Shown here: positions 30,367 to 36,257 of the stretch, piece by piece
How the letters are laid out: every line of letters begins with the position of its first letter
Numbering within the stretch: the stretch's first letter is position 1
NCBI GenBank assembly: GCA_016223105.1
Contig: JACRPR010000017.1
Span: 35,510-71,766 of the forward strand
Direction: 5' to 3'
Length of the DNA: 36,257 nucleotides
Source: Chloroflexota bacterium
GTDB lineage: Bacteria > Chloroflexota > Anaerolineae > UBA4142
The notes under the pieces: model-generated
The model's input: only the letters and a program-made list of their open reading frames with translations
What the model was told of the DNA's origin: nothing
Databases searched by the model: none
Position numbers and translations under genes: made by a program

Positions 30367-31209
30367 ATGAAAATTCCAAAACCACGCCGCATTGATAAAT
30401 GGACGTTCGCGCATCGCGTGACTGCGCTTGCCTTTCTCGCGCTCTTGATCCTGGGACGCTTTGATGCGTTTCCCTGGTTCAAAGGTTCCGCCGCCGCGAC
30501 ACGTTTGTTCGAAGTGATTCGCTTCGCCGATCCACTCGGCGCGCTCGAAGCGATTCTCGCGAGCCGGCAATTTACGCTCACGCTGTTGATCGCCGCCGGG
30601 TTGTTGATTGTGCTGTACGCGATTGTTGGTCGCGCGTTTTGTGGCTGGGTCTGTCCGCTCGGTCTCGTCCTCGAATTGAACGACGATCTGCGAACGCGCG
30701 TCAATCGTTTTTTACGGCGTCGCAAACTCGCGTTGCCGGATATTCAATTGCCACGTAATACGAAATACGCAATACTCATCACGTTTTTGATTCTCTCTTT
30801 TGTAATCCAACTCCCGGTCTTTCAAATCATTTCGCCGATCAATCTGCTCGCGCGCAGTTTTATTTTCGGTCCCGAAGCTGGGTTGATCCTGGTCGGCACG
30901 ATCCTCATATTCGAGTACGCGTCGCGGCGCGCGTGGTGCATCGCGCTGTGTCCGCTCGGTGCGTTCTACAGTTTGCTCGGACGCTTTGCGCCCTTGAGAA
31001 TAAAAATTGATCAGGAAAAAGAAAAAGCCGGGAAGATGTGCGGCTTGTGCGCGTACCATTGCCCGATGCAGATCGAGGTGTTGGACGATCACATCCGGCG
31101 CGGCAAAGCGGCGGTGGACGATCCCGATTGCACGCGTTGCGGCGCGTGTATGGACGGTTGCCCGCGCGATAGTTTGCGGATGGGCATGACCAACCCGAAG
31201 GGTCGCTAA
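30367..31209 (+). CDS. napH: NapH-like membrane quinol dehydrogenase
   Basis: 280 residues with about four membrane helices. Typical NapH features: two cytoplasm-facing CxxxCP motifs, GRAFCGWVCPLG near 97 and RAWCIALCPLGAFY near 194, and a C-terminal ferredoxin part with CGLCAYHCPMQIEV and CTRCGACMDGCP. It oxidises menaquinol and passes electrons to NapG on the outer side. No NapC-type tetraheme cytochrome is present, so NapGH is the likely quinol link to NapBA. Its last codons (NPKGR) are encoded by the left arm of the terminator. No ribosome site of standard form is seen because the palindrome lies directly upstream. Confidence 0.9.
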   Translation: MKIPKPRRIDKWTFAHRVTALAFLALLILGRFDAFPWFKGSAAATRLFEVIRFADPLGALEAILASRQFTLTLLIAAGLLIVLYAIVGRAFCGWVCPLGLVLELNDDLRTRVNRFLRRRKLALPDIQLPRNTKYAILITFLILSFVIQLPVFQIISPINLLARSFIFGPEAGLILVGTILIFEYASRRAWCIALCPLGAFYSLLGRFAPLRIKIDQEKEKAGKMCGLCAYHCPMQIEVLDDHIRRGKAAVDDPDCTRCGACMDGCPRDSLRMGMTNPKGR

Positions 31210-31229
31210 CGCGAAACCCTTCGGGTTTT
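31192..31229 (+). terminator. Terminator of the nap island
   Basis: AACCCGAAGGGT (31192-31203) and ACCCTTCGGGTT (31216-31227) then T bases. Its left arm is within napH. The arms recur at 32826-32858. Confidence 0.82.
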
Positions 31230-31383
31230 CAATTACTCTGTCGCGCGGTTTCAAACGTCCACGCGGGTATGTTCCCTGGCTTTCGCTGACCGTGATCGCG
31301 CCGTCGGTACTCTTGAACGTCAACGTTACGCTCAAGGTGTACAAATAGCGCAATTCAACTTGCCGCGTCAAGAAGCGGCGAAT
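31230..31383. other. Gap with a possible gene remnant
   Basis: No complete gene. On the minus strand a short open stretch reads QVELRYLYTLSVTLTFKSTD and then GAITVSESQGTYPRG, which looks protein-like but runs into the terminator. It may be the remains of a gene downstream of the regulator. Confidence 0.3.
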
Positions 31384-32814
31384 TTATTCTCTCCGCAATT
31401 TTTCCAACCCCGCGTCGTCGATCGGATTCTGTCCGGCTTTGAGCATTTGCATCCACTCGGCGCGGCTTGTGCCGTAACGCGCGCGCAAAACTTCCGGCTG
31501 TTGCGCGAGCCACGCGTTGAATTTCTCCAAATCATTCGCGGCGTCCGTAAAATTTCCCAATTGCGCGTACGCGATCGCGCGCGCCTCGCGCGCCCTGGGA
31601 TTCGCGCGAACTGCCGCGCCGCAATCCAACAACGCGACCGCCGGTTGCTTGTCGAGCGCGTGTGCCCAGCACAACGCGAGCGACGCATCGTTCGCGTTCA
31701 GCGCGCGCGCGCGATCCAGATCGGCGCGCCAGCGCGGATCGTTTTGCCGCAGATACGCGACGCCGCGATTCAAGTACGCTTCGGGCGGAACGTCCTGGGT
31801 CGCTCTAATGACGCGCGTGTAAAACTCGATCGCGTTCGGCAGATCGGGCGGCTTGCCGATTTGATGCACGTACCCCGTTTGCAAATTCAGCGCGTCTGCT
31901 TCCGCGCGCGTCAGCGCGAGCGTGAGCGCGGCGCGCGCAAAATCAAAATCCCCGCGATCCACATTCGCCTGACTGATCACCAACAGCGCGAGCGCATGCA
32001 ATTCTTCCGGCGCGTTCAGCGCGACATTCATTTTGAGATTGACCGGCGCGGCGACGAGCGCATCAAGCGCGCGATCGTCCGCGCGCGACGCGGGCGGCGC
32101 GGCGATGATGATCGCGCGCAGATCGCCGGCTTTGAGCGCGCCGACGATCACGATGCGCGCGTTCGCGCGACGCAATGCCGCTTGCCCGGCGTCCGCATCG
32201 CGAATCGGCTCGCGCCAAATCGCGACGCGCACGCGCTCCAAGCGCGCCGCGACAATTTCGCGTTCGAGCGCGGCTTGCACGCGTTCGGTCGCGCTCAAGG
32301 TTTGTGGTTGACGCGGCTCGGCGGTCGGTTGAGGTTGATCGAACGCGCCGATCAGGATCAGCGTTTCGCCAGGCGCGGCAATCGCGTGCGATGGCGGCGC
32401 GGTCGTTTGCGAAATCGCGAAAATGCTCGCGCCGAGCGCGCCGATCAAAAAAATCGCGCCGATCCAAATCGCGCGCGGAAATAATCGCGCGCGCGGTTCA
32501 ATCGCGATTGGCGTGGGCGATTCAATCGCGACCGGCGCGGGCGATTCAATCGCGACCGGCGCGAGTGGTTCAATCGCGATTGGCGTTTCGGGCGCGAAAC
32601 CGGCGGACAATAAAAATTCGTCGCGTTCGCCCGGCGTCAATCGCAAGCGCGTCGCGATTTTGATCACATCGTCGCGATAGCGCGGCTTTTCAACCAGCCC
32701 TTCCTTCCAACGAAAAATCGTTTGCCGACTGACGCCGAGCGTGCGCGCGAGTTCTGCGTCGCTAATCCCGGTGCGTTCCATAAACGCGCGGAGCATTTCG
32801 CTATAGGGTTGCAT
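31384..32814 (-). CDS. XRE-type regulator with membrane anchor and TPR sensor
   Basis: 476 residues. An XRE helix-turn-helix is at about 5-65 (ISDAELARTLGVSRQTIFRW). Then come four near-identical eight-residue units (PIAIEPLA, PVAIESPA, PVAIESPT, PIAIEPRA), a membrane helix at about 114-134, and an outer part with an alpha/beta domain and TPR-like helices to the end. So a DNA-binding head in the cytoplasm is linked through the membrane to a large outside domain. This is the plan of one-component membrane regulators. Targets are unknown; the divergent VWA lipoprotein gene 184 bases away is the natural candidate. Confidence 0.75.
   Translation of the reverse strand: MQPYSEMLRAFMERTGISDAELARTLGVSRQTIFRWKEGLVEKPRYRDDVIKIATRLRLTPGERDEFLLSAGFAPETPIAIEPLAPVAIESPAPVAIESPTPIAIEPRARLFPRAIWIGAIFLIGALGASIFAISQTTAPPSHAIAAPGETLILIGAFDQPQPTAEPRQPQTLSATERVQAALEREIVAARLERVRVAIWREPIRDADAGQAALRRANARIVIVGALKAGDLRAIIIAAPPASRADDRALDALVAAPVNLKMNVALNAPEELHALALLVISQANVDRGDFDFARAALTLALTRAEADALNLQTGYVHQIGKPPDLPNAIEFYTRVIRATQDVPPEAYLNRGVAYLRQNDPRWRADLDRARALNANDASLALCWAHALDKQPAVALLDCGAAVRANPRAREARAIAYAQLGNFTDAANDLEKFNAWLAQQPEVLRARYGTSRAEWMQMLKAGQNPIDDAGLEKLRRE
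32495..32590. repeat. 24-bp tandem repeat inside the regulator gene
   Basis: Four units start at 32495, 32519, 32543 and 32567; the core is TTCAATCGCGACCGGCG. Each encodes one eight-residue unit of the juxtamembrane linker, so unit number can change without a frameshift. Confidence 0.85.
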
Positions 32815-32825
32815 ACGATTCCATC

Positions 32826-32858
32826 AAACCCGAAGGGTCTTGAAGACCCTTCGGGTTT
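32826..32858. repeat. AAACCCGAAGGGTCTT palindrome between divergent genes
   Basis: Perfect 16-bp arms (32826-32841 and 32843-32858). It lies 12 bases before the regulator start and shares its arms with the nap terminator. In the regulator mRNA it would be a strong hairpin right before the start codon. Confidence 0.75.
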
Positions 32859-32909
32859 TCAAAAAACGCTTGTTTTTTCGAGTCAAAACAAGTGTAACAC
32901 AAATGCGTC

Positions 32910-32938
32910 TTGAAATGCAACATTGTTCGCGCGATAAT
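32910..32938 (+). promoter_or_regulatory. Promoter of the VWA lipoprotein gene
   Basis: TTGAAA (32910-32915), 17 bases, GATAAT (32933-32938). Predicted start near 32945, with a leader of about 55 bases. Confidence 0.75.
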
Positions 32939-32998
32939 TCGGGCAAAATCGGACGCAAAAATTGTGGCGTCAAAATCGAAAACTAAAAAGGAGGCACA

Positions 32999-34477
32999 AT
33001 GTTTCGCAAAATGTTTTTGGGAATCGCGTTGGTGATTGTTGTGTTGATTTCCGCGTGCGCCGCGCCAGCGGACACATCGAAAGCGCGCAGTCGCGGCGTG
33101 ATCGAATCGGGCGGGATTGTCGCGGCGGAAGAACTGCGTGTCGCGGAATATCTCGCGTATTACAAACAAAACTTTCCCGCGCCGGTCAACACAACCCTGG
33201 GTCTCGATTTGCGAATGGGCAATCAACAATTGCCGGTCGAGGGCGGCACCGCGTGGTTGCAGATCGGCGTCCCGGCAAAAGCGGAACAAAATGAAATCGT
33301 CGCGCCGCTCAATCTCGCGCTGGTGATTGATCGCAGTGGCTCGATGGACACGCCGGAAAAAATGCCGTACCTCAAACAATCGCTCCGCGTCTTCTTGCAA
33401 TCGCTCGCGGCGAACGATATGGTCGCGCTTGTCGCGTTCAGCACCGACGGCGAAGTGATTGTGCCCGCGCGTCAGGTCGGCGACGGCAGTTGGATCTCGA
33501 ACGCGATCGAGCGATTGCAACCGGGCGGAAGCACGAATCTTTACGCGGGGATGATGCTGGGGTTTCGTCAGGTCGAGTGGAACTATGACGTGCGGCGCAA
33601 CAATCGCGTGATTTTACTGACAGATGGCATCGCCAACATCGGCGTGACCGACCCGAACCAAATTGCGGCGGACGCGAAACGCTACAACGAGCGCGGCATT
33701 TACCTTTCGACGATTGGCTTGGGCAAAGATTTCAACGACGCGTTGTTGAGCCAACTCGCGACGCAAGGCAAAGGCGCGTATCACTTTGTGGATTCTGCCG
33801 CGGAGATGGAGAAAATTTTTCGTAAAGAGGTGAGCGGCTTGATTCAAAAAGCCGCGTCCGATGTTTCGGTTACGTTGCGTCCCGCGAATGGTGTTACGGT
33901 CGAAGCGATCACCGGGTACGATGCGCGTCCGCCGAGCGGCGCGGTGCAAATCAAATTGCGCGATATGGGGACGGGCGACGCGCAAGTCGTGCTTGCGCGA
34001 ATGAGCGTGAGCGGCGGCAACGCCGGACGCCGCACGATGATGACGGTTGAACTGCGCTATCGCGATTTGTTTTCGCAACGCGATGAAACGATGACGCAAA
34101 CAATCGCGGTGGACGCGGCGCGCGTGAGCAATTACGATCCGACCTGGGACACGGAAGTTTTGCGAAACGTGACGATTCAAAAAACCGCGGAGGGTTTGAA
34201 AGAAATCGATCGGCTCTACAAAACGCAACGTTACCAGGAGGCGTGGACGATCGCGTATCGGCTCGAACAAGATTTGCGCTACGTCGCGCGGTTGACGAAC
34301 GACGCACAAATGATCAAGGACGCGGAGTTGATGCGAAAATACCAGGACACACTTTCGAAATGGGTCGAACGCACGACCGGGCGTCCGCCCGCGCCGGCGG
34401 AAAGCGGTCCCGCCGGCGATCAACCGGTGCGCGGCAGACAACCGACGCCGGTCGGCACGCCGATTGAGATCAAGTAA
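32999..34477 (+). CDS. VWA-domain lipoprotein
   Basis: 492 residues. The lipobox LISAC ends at C20. A von Willebrand factor A domain covers about 103-285 and has an intact metal site: DRSGSM (D111, S113, S115), T179 in GGSTN and D209 in LLTDG. A beta-rich region and a helical C-terminal part with a Pro-rich tail follow. The layout matches bacterial VWA proteins related to inter-alpha-trypsin inhibitor heavy chains and YfbK. It should sit on the outer membrane face and bind a protein or surface partner through a divalent ion. AGGAGG lies five bases before the ATG. Function unknown. Confidence 0.9.
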   Translation: MFRKMFLGIALVIVVLISACAAPADTSKARSRGVIESGGIVAAEELRVAEYLAYYKQNFPAPVNTTLGLDLRMGNQQLPVEGGTAWLQIGVPAKAEQNEIVAPLNLALVIDRSGSMDTPEKMPYLKQSLRVFLQSLAANDMVALVAFSTDGEVIVPARQVGDGSWISNAIERLQPGGSTNLYAGMMLGFRQVEWNYDVRRNNRVILLTDGIANIGVTDPNQIAADAKRYNERGIYLSTIGLGKDFNDALLSQLATQGKGAYHFVDSAAEMEKIFRKEVSGLIQKAASDVSVTLRPANGVTVEAITGYDARPPSGAVQIKLRDMGTGDAQVVLARMSVSGGNAGRRTMMTVELRYRDLFSQRDETMTQTIAVDAARVSNYDPTWDTEVLRNVTIQKTAEGLKEIDRLYKTQRYQEAWTIAYRLEQDLRYVARLTNDAQMIKDAELMRKYQDTLSKWVERTTGRPPAPAESGPAGDQPVRGRQPTPVGTPIEIK

Positions 34478-34484
34478 GAAATGA

Positions 34485-34515
34485 AAAACCAGGTTTCTGC
34501 AAGAAACCTGGTTTT
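34485..34515. terminator. Bidirectional terminator between the VWA gene and rpoC
   Basis: AAAACCAGGTTTCT and AGAAACCTGGTTTT with a GCA loop, A run on one side and T run on the other. Arms resemble the terminator at 20788-20833. Confidence 0.82.
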
Positions 34516-34560
34516 CACTTTCAAATTCGTTGCTTTCTTAATTCGTTGTTGTGCCGCGCG

Positions 34561-34674
34561 CTATTCATCTTCGTCTTCATCGTCTTCGTCTTCATCGTCG
34601 TCCAATTCTTCATCGTCCACCTCCAGATTCGTCTGGATGCAGAGATGCCGCGGCCGGTTGCGTCTCTTCTTCAT
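34561..34674 (-). CDS. Candidate 37-residue acidic small protein overlapping rpoC
   Basis: On the minus strand an ATG at 34674 opens 37 codons in a different frame from rpo[21 protein letters not shown] followed by a tail of only E, D and one L, ending in TAG. The basic head and acidic tail are not typical of shadow frames. Two readings are possible: a small gene that overlaps the rpoC end by 65 bases, or the true C-terminal tail of RpoC displaced by a one-base frameshift near 34615-34630. No good ribosome site is visible. Confidence 0.35.
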   Translation of the reverse strand: MKKRRNRPRHLCIQTNLEVDDEELDDDEDEDDEDEDE

Positions 34675-36257
34675 CGCGCGCGTCACCATCGCGGGTGGCG
34701 AGCAATTCCTCAAACTCGTCCGCTTCAGCAAGTTCATCTTCTTCGAGCCGGATGTCTTCGTTCAAACGATGCCCGCGTTTGCCGGCAATCGCCAGCACTT
34801 CGTTCGGCGCGTTCCGACGCGTGCGAAAGCCGGTGCCCGCCGGAATCAATTTACCGATGATCACATTTTCTTTCAAGCCGTACAAATTATCGCGCTTGCC
34901 GCCAATCGCGGCTTCGGACAAGACGTTGACCGTGTGTTGAAAACTCGACGCGCTCAAAAACGATTCGGTGTTGAGCGATGCTTTAGTCACGCCGAGCAAA
35001 ATCGGCTGGCTCGTCGCGACAATATCGCCGCGCTCTGCGATTTTCGTGTTGATGTCGTCGAACGTGAGCCGATCAATCAATTGACCCGGCAGGAGCGCGG
35101 TGTCGCCGGTAGATTTGACGCGCACGAGCCGGAACATTTGCCGCAAGATCATTTCAATGTGCTTGTCGTGAATGTTGACGCCTTGCGACCGATAGACGCG
35201 TTGCACTTCTTCGAGCATATACAATTGTGCGGCTTCGCGACCCAGGATTTGCAAAACGCGATGCGGATTACACGACCCTTCGGTGAGTTGCTCGCCCGCG
35301 TGAACTTTTTGTCCGTCCTCCACGCGCACGCGCGCGCTCACCGGCGCGTCGTACACGCGTTCCTCTTTGTGCTGATAGCGAATGATGATCCGATCCGCAT
35401 CGCGAATCACTTCGCCGCCTTTTGCCGCGACGATCTGATTGCCGTTGCGTCCCTTGATGATCAATTCGCCGTCCGCAATTTTATCGCCATCACGCACGGC
35501 GGCTTTGGCTTTCGGCGGAATGATATACTCGTCGCGTTGAACGTGCGATGCGGTGATTTTTAATTTGCGGTGCCCGTTCTCTTCGACGATGCGCGCGGTG
35601 CCGTCAATTTCTGCGAGCAGGGCTTCACCTTTGGGATTGCGCGCTTCGAATAATTCTTCGATGCGCGGCAAGCCGTGCGTAATGTCTTCGCCGCCCGCGA
35701 CGCCGCCGGTGTGAAAGGTGCGGAGCGTCAACTGCGTCCCAGGTTCGCCAATACTTTGCGCCGCGATCACGCCGACCGCTTCGCCGGGGCGAATCAATCT
35801 GCCGCGCGCGAGATCGCGCCCGTAACATTTCGCGCACAAGCCGTGCCGCGCGCGACAGGTGAGCGGACTGCGAACTTGGGCGCGTTCGACTTTCGCGTGT
35901 TCGACTTGCGCCCACACTTCTTCCGAAATCAATTCGCCCGCCGGCGCGATCACTTCGCCGGTGCGCGGGTGCGCGATGCTCGTCGCCGCGACGCGCCCGA
36001 CAACGCGTTCTGCGAACGTTTCGCCGGTGCGATCTTTCGTGTGCGCGTCCACCCACACGCCCTGGTTCGCGCCGCAGTCCTCAATCGTGATGATCACTTC
36101 TTGCGCGACATCCACGAGTCGCCGCGTCAGATAACCCGCGTCCGCAGTTCGCAGAGCCGTGTCCGCCAAGCCCTTGCGCGCGCCGTGCGTCGAAATAAAA
36201 TACTCGAGCGCGGTCAATCCTTCGCGGAAATTCGATTTGATCGGCAGAGCGATGATG
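34610..36257 (-). CDS. rpoC: RNA polymerase beta' subunit, C-terminal part (partial)
   Basis: The frame is open to the window end, so only the last 548 residues are seen. The start of the visible part, [20 protein letters not shown] then [20 protein letters not shown], is the bridge-helix and trigger-loop region. EDCGANQGV and [13 protein letters not shown] carry the zinc-binding cysteines of the second zinc site. [20 protein letters not shown] and [20 protein letters not shown] follow, then the C-terminal [20 protein letters not shown] block. An acidic tail ends at TGA 34610-34612. The neighbouring frame continues with a purely acidic tail to 34561. A bidirectional terminator lies downstream. 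Confidence 0.97.
   Translation of the reverse strand, partial: IIALPIKSNFREGLTALEYFISTHGARKGLADTALRTADAGYLTRRLVDVAQEVIITIEDCGANQGVWVDAHTKDRTGETFAERVVGRVAATSIAHPRTGEVIAPAGELISEEVWAQVEHAKVERAQVRSPLTCRARHGLCAKCYGRDLARGRLIRPGEAVGVIAAQSIGEPGTQLTLRTFHTGGVAGGEDITHGLPRIEELFEARNPKGEALLAEIDGTARIVEENGHRKLKITASHVQRDEYIIPPKAKAAVRDGDKIADGELIIKGRNGNQIVAAKGGEVIRDADRIIIRYQHKEERVYDAPVSARVRVEDGQKVHAGEQLTEGSCNPHRVLQILGREAAQLYMLEEVQRVYRSQGVNIHDKHIEMILRQMFRLVRVKSTGDTALLPGQLIDRLTFDDINTKIAERGDIVATSQPILLGVTKASLNTESFLSASSFQHTVNVLSEAAIGGKRDNLYGLKENVIIGKLIPAGTGFRTRRNAPNEVLAIAGKRGHRLNEDIRLEEDELAEADEFEELLATRDGDARDEEETQPAAASLHPDESGGGR

Noticed and set aside
32826-32858. Palindrome read as the terminator of an upstream plus-strand gene
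   Set aside because: No plus-strand gene ends before it; it lies in the gap of a divergent pair.
1-36257. tRNA, rRNA or known riboswitch
   Set aside because: The gaps are short and filled by palindromes; no cloverleaf with T-loop consensus or rRNA segment was recognised by eye. A covariance-model scan (tRNAscan-SE, Rfam) was not possible.

Overview
Likely source: a Chloroflexota (Chloroflexi) bacterium, probably Anaerolineae-like. This is inferred from the overall gene style, not from a marker tree: lipoproteins with Thr/Pro-rich spacers after the lipobox (transglycosylase, NapB-like), a DUF951 zinc-ribbon gene, promoters placed so close to start codons that transcripts must be leaderless, an RpoC tail, and many short dispersed palindromes. 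The DNA is GC-rich with a strong GCG bias, which creates very long antisense shadow ORFs.

Layout. 1-760: end of a tungsten aldehyde:ferredoxin oxidoreductase and its four-cluster ferredoxin. 1078-6199 (minus): MFS exporter, GT28/MGDG-synthase-like glycosyltransferase, urocanate hydratase and glutamate formiminotransferase. 6220-11244 (minus): an orphan methylase-specificity fusion (type I M plus one S-like domain) with an unknown small partner, a DUF951 protein and a lytic transglycosylase lipoprotein with TPRs. 11312-16278 (plus): a copper island (CsoR with its operator, CopA, DoxX-like protein, DUF1330, thioredoxin-like ferredoxin, methyltransferase, YHS protein). 16401-18807: a secreted protein and glycerate 2-kinase. 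18963-22578 (minus): GNAT-GNAT-cNMP-like fusion, class I aminotransferase, acyl-CoA thioesterase. 23103-31209 (plus): the respiratory island. 31384-34477: membrane-anchored XRE-TPR regulator and a divergent VWA lipoprotein. 34561-36257 (minus): 3' part of rpoC.

The most interesting system is the respiratory island: Rieske protein, one-piece cytochrome b, an octaheme cytochrome of the hydroxylamine-oxidoreductase (HAO) family, NapD, NapA, a minimal diheme NapB-like lipoprotein, NapG and NapH. Read together it suggests quinol-driven nitrate reduction outside the membrane (NapGH to NapB to NapA), followed by or coupled to nitrogen-oxide chemistry on an HAO-like octaheme that receives or donates electrons through a Rieske/cytochrome b module with no cytochrome c1. 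NapA carries both a Tat motif and a lipobox, so the complex may be tethered to the membrane. The octaheme gene is interrupted by a frameshift and NapG lacks one cluster cysteine.

A second theme is palindromic DNA. At least eight families of short inverted repeats occur in this window. Several abut or supply stop codons, several fill the gaps of the respiratory island, and three lie inside reading frames without breaking them.
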